Assembly: GCA_031472005.1 (NCBI GenBank)
Contig: PZJY01000001.1
Location: 1,240,001-1,304,000 of the forward strand
Direction of reading: 5' to 3'
Source of the DNA: Tetracladium setigerum
Lineage: Eukaryota > Ascomycota > Leotiomycetes > Helotiales
Length of the DNA: 64,000 nucleotides
Shown piece after piece: positions 11,701 to 24,100 of this stretch. Both the position numbers and the translations under genes were made by a program. The notes beneath the pieces were generated by a model. The model was not told the origin of the DNA. It worked only from the letters and a program-made list of their open reading frames with translations, and did no database searches. Within the stretch, counting starts at the first letter, position 1; each line of letters starts with the position of its first letter.

Positions 11701-14700
11701 GTAGAAACGAGGAAGCCGAAATTATCTTGTTGATCTTGTTGCGCCCGTTGATGCTTGAGGTGTTCCGAAGCATAGATATTCTTCATCCACGTGGTTGATG
11801 CAAGGTCATGGCGGAAAAGGATATCCTCGTCATTCAGATCTTCAGCATACCATGCCTTTAGTCGTTCTCGGCGTTTTGCGACTCTGTTTTTGGATGTCTC
11901 TTCATTCTTCTCGTTCTCGGCGCTGACGAATTCTTCCCACGTCTTTGACATGGCGCCAAAGAACATGGCGTCTAATTCCGCTCGCTGTTCGTCGACCCAT
12001 GAAACGAAAGTTTCATTGTCTAGCTCCATCAATTTCTTGAATCCAGATGTGAGTGTCTTGTGCTCTTTTGACATTGCATGTTGAAAAATAGCCGAGGTTT
12101 CATCCGGCTTCTGAACAAGCAATATTCGCCATAAATCTGCTGCAGCAAGACGGATTTTAGCTCTGGAGTCTACCAATTTGAGATACAATTGGTAGCAGAT
12201 TAATCTCAAGAAGTGGTCATCGCCAAGTTCTGAAGATAAGACGACTGTTTGCCAGTATAAGAGCTTGTTCAAAAATGCCAGAGTCTCTCTTTCCGGAACG
12301 TCAGGGTCGTCTAACTCTGAAAGTCGAAGTAAGACAACTCTCAAGAACACGGTCTTGATGGTGAGAATTGCCTGGCTACAAAGTCTTACGCTTTTGATTT
12401 TCCAAATTTCTGGCCTCTGGAGATACTCAAGCAGCGTACCGGCGAAATCTAGAAGTGGTTCTGCTCCGCCAAGAAACCATCCTTCGAAGACAGCTTCGCC
12501 GATATGAGTGACAAAACGGGACATATTTTGAATCATCTTTGGCTCCCAAAGACATTTTTGGTCGAGTTGAATTGTGTTTCCAAGCTGTGATATGGTGTTT
12601 CTCAGCACATAAGATTCAAAGTATGCCTGGTGCTCTCGGAAACCTGGCGGTACCTTGAGAAACAGTCCAAATCCAGGGAACTCTTTCCGTGTCGTAACTT
12701 GGTCGATGAACACGTTTATAACCAGTTCAAGGAGCCCCTCCACAAGGGAGTTGCTCACTTTCTGTGTTGCTACCTTCTTTTTAGGGGACATTACAAGGTT
12801 AAGTCTGGCAGTCGATGGACTGAATTCTGAAGGACGAGACGTTAACAAAATAAAAGAGGAGCCACGTCGTAGTGGCATCGCCCGAGGTGTAGTTGGACTT
12901 GGTGGAAGCATTGTTTCTACACTTGATGTGCGCACGATTGGGGTCGGGTTTGACGGAGCTCGAGAAAGAGGACGTATCAAAACATCGTCTCCTTCAAAGG
13001 TCAAGGCAGAGTCTCGAGAATTGAGCTCGGTCTCTGGACTGACTGCATCTTGGCTAACAACAACGGGGAATAAGGCAGCTAGAAGAAGGCGAACATATTC
13101 GGAGGAGATGGCAAAGTCCCTGAACGCAGGATGCTTCGAGTGTATATCTGCAAAAAATCGAATCACAGTATGGAGTACAATCGCCTGTCCGCCGAGGCGA
13201 TCGCTTTTAGGTTGATGTTGCTCTGCAAAGAAATGTAAGTAACTTATCCGATCGCAATTCTGCAAAAACTTACGCCTTGATTCAAGCTCTTTGGTTAAAG
13301 ACATCGACCTGCGACGAGAATGGCCCGTAGGTAACGACAAAGTGGCGTGCTGATCATTTTCACTAGACTTCGCACCGAGAGGTGAATCTGGATCATTTTG
13401 ATAACGAAGAACGTCCTTCAGACCGTGCTGAATCATAGACATGATCACTGGAAGGACAGCAGGATAGACAATTTTTGCGTTGCCAAAGCTGTCAAGAAGA
13501 CTGAACAGCTCAAAGGATCTTTCGAAATCGATCTCAGCAACGTCCCGACCAAACAGGATACTGAAGCATATCGGCCAGATTGTGGGAATATCCCACCACC
13601 TCTTGAGTCGATATCGCATGATTGCAAACCCGCCCGTTTTGGTGGTGAACTTGGTGGCATAGGAAGCACCATGAACGATGAGAAGACGGCTGAGAATCTT
13701 GGTTCCGAGAACAACAACCTCGGGGTCATCCTCTGTCAAAAGATGTAGAAGCCACTATACGACTTAGATATGCATAGAAATACGGGGGGATAGAAATACC
13801 TTGTTTGTGACCGTCCTTGCAAATTTCCTGATCTGGGTGGTACTTCCTTTCTCACAAAGTAAGTCGGTATACATTGCCAGAACTTTGTTACCAAGTTGCC
13901 TTTTCGTTAAGACCGAGGCAGTCACAACTTCGCCATCAAGTGTTGTGTTGATTGTTGGTCGCCTGGAGCCATTCGATCTGATTGACCCAGGCCTGCTTGG
14001 TAATGTTCCGGCGTGAGCTCTTGGAGTTCGGGAAGCGGAGGTCGTTGACTTGTGATACGCGTAGGTGATGAATAACGCAAGTGACCTGAAGACTTCAGCG
14101 GTCATATTGCATTTCACCAAGATCGTGAGGGCTTCTAAGAAGAATGGAAAGACCTCGCGAGTAAAGGATTCCGCCTTAAGAGCGTCCAAGAAGCGCTTCA
14201 CGATTCCTACCGCAGTATTAGTAAGATCGTCCAAAGGGTTAGTACCCTGGTTTAGAAGCACTTACGCATTCTAAACAACCGCCTAGAGTTGAATTGATGG
14301 AATTTACTGTTCACGCCAAAGGTGATGAATTGCTTGTAGTAAAGTTTCTGTGTTATGGAAGCAGTCTTGCGCCACAGATCAAAGTCAACGAGCAGAATTC
14401 GATAGGCAAGAGGATTGATGATGAAGGAATCCTCGGGTGTCTTGTGGTTATAGCCCACGAATTCCAAGACAAGGCTCAGCAGTTGGAAGCCAAGTTGATC
14501 TTTATCTTCTGAAGTTAGGGAGTATGGGTCGGTAGAACCATTCTTGGAAGAAACAACAACACCAGCGCCAATTTTGCCACGAAGGATAGCCCCAAGAATA
14601 GCATATCCATTCTCTCGTTCCATGGCCTCACTATTTCGCCAGCTGCCCTTGATGCTCTCAAATAGAATTTCCACCGCTCTGATAATCGACTCTTTGGTTG

Positions 14701-16904
14701 TCGCATTCTCGACAAGCTTGAGAGCTATACCAGCGAAGCCGCCCAGGCGCCAAAGAGACTCATCAAGCGATTGGGGAATCATAACAACCGGTTCACCAGT
14801 CATTACGGTTGCACCTTGGGCACGTACCAACGCTTCATTGACTGACGGAACAGCCGAATTGAGAGCGAGCAATGAATTGGAACTGTTTGTAAGTTCGTAG
14901 AGATTGTTCGCAGCTGTACGGGCCAATCCACGAATCAAGCCAGTTTCAAAAGTCTTGCCTCCATCACGACCAAGTACAGAAGATGGCAAGATACTGAGGA
15001 CAATGCGACTTTCCGGTACGATGTTACTAGCCTTCTCTCTAATAGCGCTCAGTATGTCTGAACTTTCATCCTTCCCTGGGTGCATCTGCTCGTTACGCAT
15101 TCCCAAGGTTGCTGAGGCTTCGTATGTTTGAAATGAACCAAGACAGTCTTGGAAATTGCCATTATATCGAGGACCAAGATGGAAATACACAGCGACAAGA
15201 TCATCGCTAAGCACGTCCTCAAAAAGATGCGCAGAAGCCAGTGACCAGCGAGTGAATACCACACCACGCCCAAGCCGGGAAGATAGATCTTGTGGGGTGC
15301 CGAGGAAAGCTTGTACTGGGTTTGTCTTGGAAACGACGGATGTGGTGAAGGTAGCGAGACTTTCAACACTAGGGTTTGCAGGAGGAGGTTGTGAAGGATA
15401 TTGGCATTTGACTTGCTCGGAAAACTCTCCATTGACGTATAGGGCAGCCTTGCTTGAAGAGATTGCCCTCGGTCGTCGATGAACGATGGCGATGTGGTAC
15501 CACTTTTTCTCCTCGAAAACTACTTGCTTAAATCGGACACTTGGTCTCTGGTTGGTGACGGAGGTTTGGAGTATGAAGTTCTTTGTGTCCCTCTCCAGAT
15601 AAGCAAGAACAAAACATGTCTGCGTGGTGTCAAAAGCACCAAATATGGTTGTATGTGAATTGGGATCAAACTGATTGATATAAATCCATGCTGTGAATGT
15701 GTATCCGGGCTGCGAAGAAGGCGGTGGAAATGGCCGGCCGAGGGTTGCAAGCTCAACTGAAGAATATCCATTTATAGACAAATCAAATTCTATGCAAGCC
15801 GGAGCATGTGATGATTTCAACGCACGGAGGAGGAAGTCTGCGGCAGCCGGGGACTTGTTGCGAACGAGATACTGTGAGTCCTGTAAGGAGTTGACACCAA
15901 GACATATCAAGGATGCACAAAGCTCCTCAACACAGCGTCTCTCGACGGGCCAAGTGGAGTTTCCACGTCGAGAGCGAGTGGAAGGAGAGTCGAAAGAATG
16001 CCGGTTGAGTGGAATGCTAGTAGATTGTAGTTTGAGATTGCACAGATCTTCTTCAACGTCAACACAACAACCAGGGCGCAAGGATTGACTGGTGTTTTTG
16101 GACTTCGTGGAATGGTTTTCCAGAAATCGATGAGGATTGGTATGACCTCTGGGTTGTGTAGCAAGGTGCCGTCTCGCAGCATCTCCTCTAGTTTCCTAAC
16201 TACAAAGAGCACAACTTCCTCGTCGTGTGTTTTGCTTTGCTTCGAATCCTCCAGCGTAGGTGATGTATTGCGGGGTTCAGTATTCGCAGTACCTTCTTCT
16301 TGGGTTGCACTTTCGCTAAATATCCGGCCCTTTTCCACAGCTTTCTGGCATAGGATCTCGACCCTCTTATCGTCCAGCGAGAATGACAGCAGTCGACCAA
16401 GAAGTTGAGATTCCCCCCATACATCGGATTCGCTACCACCAATCCCAATGCTGGCTATAGCCTGTTCCAATGCTGCCCAGCCGCCTCCATCCACCCGCTT
16501 CCTGAAGAACCTCCGATTGCCATGATGTTCTCTGAATGTTTGTGCCAGCAGGGCCAGTATGATATCCAGCAGCTCAAAAAGCTGGGTCTTATCCTTCTGG
16601 CTTCGTTTTGTTGGATGGTAAAAGCCGGAGTATGTGCGGAGGGTCTGCAGAAGAATGTAGAATCCATCTAGACGTCGGAAGTCATCATTTACGTCAACCC
16701 CAGCGGGGATGCTATAAGATAGCGGCGGATAGACTGGCATTGCTCTAGAAGAATAGGCAGGTCTGGGTATGTAGTTTCCGAAGCGGTACGAAGGGTTGCG
16801 CATACATTATCGAGGAGGAGCCGCAGCTCAAGGAAGGCTTTGGTGTTTTCTGGAGGGGCGGACGCTGCGGTCGATGAACGATGCCGCCAGGTTTTCGTCG
16901 ACAT
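8701..16904 (-). CDS. BPH1: BEACH-WD40 protein (Bph1/LYST/neurobeachin family), two apparent frameshifts
   Basis: Exons 16904-14266, 14206-13800, 13754-8838 and 8736-8701; introns of 59, 45 and 101 nt, all GT-AG. With one base restored at each of two lesions the product is about 2666 residues, typical of the family. Order: helical N-terminus; concanavalin-like domain (YTFTAWIYINQFDPNSHTTI); PH-like BEACH-adjacent domain (about 1870-2010); BEACH domain (about 2030-2310, with RRWAKGEISNFHYLMLVNTM and YPVFPWVLADYTSEELD); WD40 repeats with LLSASSDGTVILWDLNRL; last exon YEWDIVQREQR. The family scaffolds membrane fission and fusion in endosomal and lysosomal (vacuolar) traffic. Apparent frame changes near 16698-16701 and 15919-15921 each equal one missing base. 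The intron at 8837-8737 is open in frame for part of its length, so a naive frame runs on to 8643. Confidence 0.93.
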
Positions 16905-18528
16905 GATGAGAAATCCCCCTTATCACCCTTCTTCTCTGGACGAGATCCGTCTTCATCCGCTTCCTGGGTTCACGGCCACAGAGATTCTTGCAAGGTGAAG
17001 CTTATAGCGCGCATCGAAAGGCATTCGCGGATTAGAAGCTAGGGCGGGGAAGAGTTGTCTTCCGACGAGAGTGATCATGTACGAGATACGACGAGGCTGA
17101 AAGAACAGGAAGAGATAAACAAGGCAGGTTTGTCGGGGGTGGAAGAGAGATCGTTGTTGTTCATTGACCTAGGTATTTTCTGTCCGGCAGGTTGGAGGAT
17201 TTGTCGAGCCCTGTGTGTGAGGCTGAGGCAAAGCGTGTTTGTCGACTTACGATTCACCACGACGTTTCGAGTGAGCTGCCAAGAAGGGCAGCCTGGTCAC
17301 ACCGAGAAAGCCTTGAGGTGAGGTGTGTATGGCAGGCATTATATTGAAGCCTTGATTACGTGTACTGTATGTATACTTATTTGGCAGAAGCAGATAAGGA
17401 ATGGCATTCATGTTACATTAGGTATATTGGAGTCCAGTGATGGAGAAGATGGTGCAGGGTGTTGAAGATTCTGATAGATCCCACCTCAATCAATACTCCG
17501 TAGGTCGGTCGGAAAGCCATCAAAGACCCTGAGATGCTGCCAAGCGAGAGTGCCTCACTTGTCTGATTACGTAGATGCTCGCAGTTTGGTCACATTCCTA
17601 CCATTTCCACTTATGATTCTGAGTATTCGTTCAGTAAGCTAAGGTAGGTAGGTAGTTGCTACAGTAGTAGTAAGTCTGCTATGTTATCCGTATTCATTCC
17701 TCTTTATCAGTAGCAAAGACAGCAAGCAAACGGCATGCGCCACGCAGCAAGTTGAGGTGAGGCGTCGTTCTCAAGCTCTGGGCACGAGGGCAAGCCAGAT
17801 GAAGATGTCGATGTCGATGTACCTGGACTAGCGCCCATCCCATCCCATCCACCATTGAACGAGCTCCGAGCTTTCCCCATACTTCTGAGGGTGGTTGGTT
17901 GAGGTTGAGGAAACGAGAACATGTGAACATGTGAACATGAGTGTGTTCCTAGGCTACCAATGCCCGCCATGGTACAGTAGCTACTAGCTACCTACTTCTA
18001 CCTTATTGCCTCGTACTGCCGCGATAGCTAGCTTGATATTGAGATTGTTGAAATGGATCACGAGGGGGAGAAGCAGCCGATCGAGCGGATAGGAAGAATG
18101 AGCTCATTCACGATGGATAAGGTGGAAGAAGTGGGCCCCCGAGGAACTTACTCGTCGGAGAGCTGAGGTGCCTCTGTTCATATATTCGCCATCGGAGTGC
18201 AATGATTAATGATAATAACGAACGTTTAGATAACCCCTCGCTTTACAATGTAACTAGAGCACAGTAGGAGAAGGAAACGAGTAATGTCTTGCGATAATTG
18301 AGTCGGTTGGACGATCGCTCTCTGATACACTCCGGAAGAGTCATGGAGGGCCAACGTGACCGATAAGGGCCGCCAAGCGCGGGATAACTAGCGCCTGTCA
18401 GCGAATGCGGTTGCGGTTACTGTAGCAGCTGCAGGCCCAGGCGAGAGAGCTGCTTCGCCCCAGATCCTCCGAAGGGCCATAAGGTACCTCTCGTCCGCAT
18501 CATCATCGAGCCAACCTCCTTGTCTCAC
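16905..18528. other. Intergenic region between BPH1 and the protease gene
   Basis: Divergent promoters of BPH1 (-) and the protease (+). It contains a TACTCCGTA 9-mer near 17493 and TAGGTAGGTAG near 17643. Short open frames at 17055-17321 and 17694-17970 look random. No RNA gene recognised. Confidence 0.5.
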
Positions 18529-18588
18529 ACTCTCTCTCTCCTCCATCTCCATCTCTCTCCCTTCTTCCTTCCTTCTCTTCCTTCCCTC
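18529..18588 (+). promoter_or_regulatory. CT-rich tract upstream of the protease ATG
   Basis: An almost pure pyrimidine stretch starts about 155 nt before the protease ATG and is followed by CAT/CAA-rich leader sequence. CT-rich blocks next to the transcription start are common in strongly expressed filamentous-fungal genes. The role here is inferred from position and composition. Confidence 0.5.
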
Positions 18589-18683
18589 ATCACTCCAACC
18601 TCATCTATTATTACAACAACACCATCAACACCACCACCACTATCATCATCAACAAACAAACAACTCTACTCTCCTCCATCATC

Positions 18684-20508
18684 ATGCGTGGGCTTATCAG
18701 CTTGTCGCTCTTCACGGCGCTGGCGTCATCGGCTCCAGCTCCATCCACCATCCACAAGGACTCTGCTCCTCTCATCTCGACTGCCAATGCCGTCGAGGTG
18801 CCCGATTCATATATCGTGGTCTTCAAGAAGCACGTCTCTGAGAAGTCGGCTGCCGACCATCACAGCTGGGTGCAGGACATCCACGCCCAGGGCGAGACCG
18901 AGAGAACTGAGCTCCGAAAGCGCTCGCAGTTCCCCGTCACCAGCGAGATCTTTGCTGGTCTCAAGCACACATACCAGATTGGAGCCTCCTTCGCCGGTTA
19001 CTCTGGTCACTTCGATGACTCGGTCATCGAGAAGGTCCGAAACCACCCAGATGTAAGTTACCAGCCCGTCCTCCAATCCCCCATCATTCCATCCCACTTC
19101 TGCCTCTCTCTCTTTGCCTCATATCCCCCCTCCTCGTGTACTTCGAGGGGCAAAGTAGCTTTCCACCGCTCAGTTCATCGAGACTCTCTTCGTCGATGGA
19201 TTGATGCTGCAATCCCCCGTCTTATCACAAGCTGGGCCGCAAGGCTGCACAGCTTACGTACCATCGTAACCCACGTGATGGCTGGGATGACAATAGTATG
19301 CTTTGAATTCTGGCTAATATCATCTTCTTCCCTAGGTCGAGTATGTAGAGAAGGATTCCGTAGTTCACACCCTCTCTGGAGACGACAAGGGCGAGATCGA
19401 GAGCAACGCCCCTTGGGGATTGGCCCGTATCTCCCACCGCAAGAGCCTCTCTTTCGGTACCTACAACAAGTACCTATACGCTGGTGGAGCGGGTGAGGGA
19501 GTTGATGTCTATGTCATTGATACCGGAACCAACGTTGATCACGTCGACTTCGGAGGACGTGCTCACTGGGGTAAGACCATTCCAGCCAACGATGCTGATG
19601 AGGATGGAAACGGACACGGAACCCACTGCTCTGGTACCGTTGCTGGCACCAAGTATGGTGTTGCAAAGAAGGCCAACATCTACGCCGTCAAGGTCTTGCG
19701 ATCCAATGGATCCGGAACCATGTCCGATGTTGTGAAGGGTGTCGAGTGGGCCGCCAACGCCCACGTCAAGAAGGTCAAGGACGGAAAGAAGGGCTTCAAG
19801 GGCTCTGCCGCCAACATGTCCCTCGGAGGTGGCAAGTCGCCAGCTCTCGACCGTGCCGTCAACGGCGCCGTTGCTGCTGGTATCCACTTCGCTGTTGCCG
19901 CTGGTAATGACAATGCCGACTCTTGCAACTACTCCCCAGCTGCTGCTGCTGATGCGGTCACCGTTGGTGCCTCTACTCTTTCCGATGAACGTGCCTACTT
20001 CTCCAACTATGGCCCATGTAACGACATCTTCGCCCCTGGATTGAACATTCAATCTACCTGGATCGGAAGCAAGACTGCCATCAACACCATCTCCGGTACA
20101 TCCATGGCCTCTCCTCATATTGCCGGTCTCTTGGCCTACTATCTCTCCCTTCAACCAGAGAGCGATTCTGACTACGCCGTTGCTGCCATTACCCCCAAGC
20201 AGCTCAAGAAGAACATTATCTCCATTGCCACCGCTGGTGCCTTGTCTGATGTTCCAACCAACACTGTCAACATCCTCGCCTGGAACGGTGGTGGATCTTC
20301 CAACTACACTGATATCATCAGCAAGAAAGGATATACCGTCGAGCAGGCCAAGCTTCCAACCACTTCCAGGTTCTCTGAGAAGGTTGACTTGAAGGATGGC
20401 GTCAAGACCGTTACCAAGGTCGCCGATCGCATCCACGCCGAAAGCAAGAAGATTACCAAGATGGTCGAGGAGGAGCTTGCTGAGTTCGTCAAGGAGCTCA
20501 ACATCTAA
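18684..20508 (+). CDS. Subtilisin-like serine protease (proteinase K/cerevisin type, vacuolar protease B-like)
   Basis: Exons 18684-19052 and 19336-20508 give 513 residues. A signal peptide (MRGLISLSLFTALASSAPAP) leads into an I9 inhibitor propeptide (SYIVVFKKHVSEKSAADHHS to the exon join). The S8 catalytic domain starts near 155. Triad: Asp185 in VYVIDTGTN, His217 in GNGHGTHCSG, Ser379 in GTSMASPHIAG. The C-terminal extension of about 60 residues is charged and helical, ending EEELAEFVKELNI, as in fungal vacuolar protease B/Alp2 enzymes. These process vacuolar zymogens and degrade protein; secretion is also possible. The 283-nt intron is the longest within a conserved gene here. The catalytic exon shows strong codon bias, which creates a long antisense open frame and suggests high expression. 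Confidence 0.95.
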
Positions 20509-21191
20509 GTACGTCATAGTCCACGTATAATTAGGTAACATTGGAATCGATCCGCGCTTGGGTTGAAATTCCTGATCGGGTTTTCTTTACAGTTTGAGCA
20601 TGGTCATGGATATGGAGCACGGAGGGTTTCATTATACGCATTTTGATTATACACTTCCTGGACTTGTTTCTTCTATGGGTTTTGCTATTGCACGTACAAT
20701 AGATCAATACTGAATTGTATCCACAAACTTATGCGTTCAGATGTGTGAATTGAAATGCCTTTCTTTCCCTTCTCCAACACGTCTCTGGAAGCCCAGAGGC
20801 TCGATCGAAAGACTTTGCCAAGGCCCAATGAACTTTCGTTCATAGATGTCCCTCGATTCCACAAAATGTCACGTCCCTGTGCTATGATTGAAGGGAGTCA
20901 TGGATATTTCCATTGCTATCGCTCATTCAGTGCGAATTTCGTTTGCCTTCCAGTTGTTCTTTCTTCCTATGGTTGCTCCTTCCAAGCTGGCAAGATGGGC
21001 GCCTTCTTCCTCTATGTCTAGGTACATCTAAGACCCCTCGAGACTTCAATCGCAAAATTTCCAGCTCCTCTCTCTGCAGACTCGTCTCAATTTTGGTTAA
21101 TGTACGCTTGTGATAGCACCAGCAGTGGTATCACACCTACATATTTTCGAATTGTTAACACCAGAGACAATCGCTTGGCGTCGTCGCAAGA
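20509..21191. other. Intergenic region, protease 3' side to next gene
   Basis: Protease 3' UTR and the promoter of the next gene on the same strand. Short open frames (20755-21113) show no motif. Nothing else seen. Confidence 0.5.
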
Positions 21192-24100
21192 ATGCTTCGA
21201 CGGCACAATTCCAGGCTCAGTCGACGCAAATCAACATCGTCAGTTCATAGCAAGCATGAATCCATTGACCCAGAAGTCGCCCGTCACCATGCCCATGTGG
21301 CCGCAACGTTAGCTTTCGCTCGCGCACAGGAGAGAAATCAAGCTGATGTAGGTCGCAGCGCTTCTGGAGCACCAAAGCATCCACCTCCCCCGGCTCCTAA
21401 TCAGCAACCACAAGAAAGGGCGGATCAATCCAACGATGGAGCCAACAGGGGTATCAAACGGCAACAGAGCGTACGGTTTGCGGGTCCGGAAGCTGTCGAG
21501 AGGCATCAATCTGCTGGAGCAAGAGCAACACATTCCCAAATCGTATCGCAAAAGAGCCTAACCACGTTGCGTCCGGTGGCGATGACAACCAATGCACCAG
21601 TTCCTGCGGCATACCGTCCTCCTAGCCGATCCTCGTCGATAGGGAAAGGCTCCATCAGCAAAGGAACGGCGGAGAATCTTGCGATCGTCAATGGGGCATT
21701 CAACGAATACTACACTCGCGAAGACGATGTAGCCTCCACGCCTTCGTCTTACCGTCGAATTCGAAGGTCCAAATCAATGTTCAGCCCTCTCGGTGCCCCA
21801 GGCATTTTCTACACAAACGGTTCACCACAGCGCTCCAATCACGAGAACGGCTTCTTGACTCACAGAAGTTCAGATGAGCGACAATCAATTGGAGGGGGGT
21901 TGAGAGCGCCTAAATCTATGAGCTTTCTGCGGGGAGGCAAGGATCATATGACAACAGCTCTTCGCGAGAGGAACGATGCTGCCATTCAATTGGCTCGGGA
22001 TAGGTTTTTTAGTCAAACTACCCAACAGAGGTTGCGAGAACAGCCGTCTTTTCTCTTTCGATCCAAAGCACAGAGGCAGGAAATGGCTTTCAGGAAATCT
22101 GTACGGAGCAGTAGTGGCAATAGCTATGGTTTGCCAATTTCCTCTGACGAAAGTCAACCACCGCCAAAGGAGTCGGCCCTGAAAGATGTCGCTCGAAAGG
22201 CTTCTCGGTCGATTCGAAGCAAGCTGAAACGCGTCTTTGGCAGAGGCAAAGACGAGCCGGTTGAAATACCAAATCAACAGGTTAGTGCCAAGGAGACCCA
22301 TGTCCGTCAGTATCTGGGAGATCTCCCTGTCGACCGGTTCTCCAACATCCCACATCCAAGCGAGCCTTCTCTTTCCCAAATCTCGGCACGTGTACCCTCC
22401 CTCCATAGGGCTGAATCCAACCAGCAGCTGAGGCCCTTTGCCGGTAGCGTCAAAAGTGCCAGGAGCTTCGTAACAGATCGTAGCGATGAACATAGTCGTG
22501 TCACGAGTTGGAATAGCACTGGAGTCAACAACACTCTTAATAGCCAAATAATTCGAGCTCAAGCTGCCGAAAGGGAGCAGCAACGACTTTCGATTATCAA
22601 TGAGAATGGTACACATATGCCGTCCGCATCCCTGAAACGGCCAACGCAGAAGAATCAATTTTCGGCATACCCGCTCATCAACAAACAGAACAATGTGTCG
22701 GTTCCTTCATTGCCAACTGTTGACAGTGCCAGAGTATATTCTGCTCTCATGAAGCGCATCGACGAGAACAGCCCTAGGGAAAAAGCTGCATTGACTTACG
22801 AAACGAACGACGATGAGCCCATACAATCTCTGACTGTGAACTCTGCAAAAAGTCTCAAAACTAGCCGAAGCCAGGCAACTATTCGATGTGTGAGTGCCGA
22901 GCCAAGCGAACCCAGCTCCGAGTCAAGTCGTGAACATGAATGGGCCACAGAAGGTTCCCTGGATAGCAGAAAGTTAGCAGATTCATTCGGTTATAATGGC
23001 AGTCATGTGCAACAATGGGTGGCAGCAGACTCTACGAGACCCACAGGCAATTCGCGCTCGAATGTCTCAAATAAGGAGAATATTCCGGTACGGCAGTACC
23101 AGCGCAGTGAAAGCACCATTATGTCATACCATACAGTTCCCGAACTGAATGGTCCTTCGCCACAGGAAATGGCACAAAAGAACGAGTTGCTTGCGCTACC
23201 ACCCGGAAGTAAGGATCATAAAGTGATGAGAGATTCAAGATCGACTTTCTTTGGCGGCACTTCAGCTTTCCCCATCGCGAGAACTCCAAGTCCCTTTCGC
23301 AGGGCATTGGCAGAATCATCTTCTCAGGGTTCGGCATTACCTTTTGTACCTAAACGCCTTTCTCCTCTTCGCAATCCCTTGTTCTCTTCTGGAAGCTCGA
23401 CCGATGAGCTCACTTTTGGGCACGGCGTGGGAGAGCCCGAAATTGCTTACAGTGAGAGCCTCTACTCGAGAACTACAAGTGGCCGAACTCCAGACATACT
23501 TGCTACAATTCCAATACACAGTCTACCAGCGCAACCTCGCGCCTCCATATTACCAAATACTGGCGGAAATGGTGACGCTGTAATTATAGATAGCACCACT
23601 TATCGACCACTAGTTCCACCTGCTCGGGGAGGTCACAGTGTCACAAGTTCCATGGGTTCCGCGGAGTGGAAGAAATGGATGTCTTCTGAAGTTGCAAAAC
23701 TTGAGAGGGTAAAGGACGGTTCAAGTAATACTGGCTACATCAATTACGCCCTTCCGACCATGCCCAAATCGTTCGATTCCAGACACCACACTCGGGAGTA
23801 TTCTCAAATTAACAGCGAAGACACAGAACTGATCTCAGAGCAAGTTGCACTTGCAAAACAGCCGCTTGCTGCAACTTGGCAGAATCCAAACATGCCCCGA
23901 ATGCCTATCTTGAGGCCTCTCGTTCCAAAAAGATCTTCTTCGTCCCTAGCCGAACGTTCTGTCATCAAGCCTATTAGCTATCAACAACAAAGCACTAGCA
24001 TCACTTTAGTGCCCCCATTAAGACCAATCCTTAAAAATAGATCAACTTCATCCTTAGTTGAGAACATCAACAACAATCCTATATCAGTTCCATGCCCACC

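Noticed and set aside
16689..16803. Alternative BPH1 start MRNPSYRFGNY in another frame
   Set aside because: Its first 40 or so residues overlap family-like sequence in the exon 1 frame and look random. A missing base near 16698 explains the data better.
19474..20541. 355-codon open frame antisense to the protease
   Set aside because: It mirrors the strongly codon-biased catalytic exon, has no domain, and the sense frame carries a complete S8 triad.
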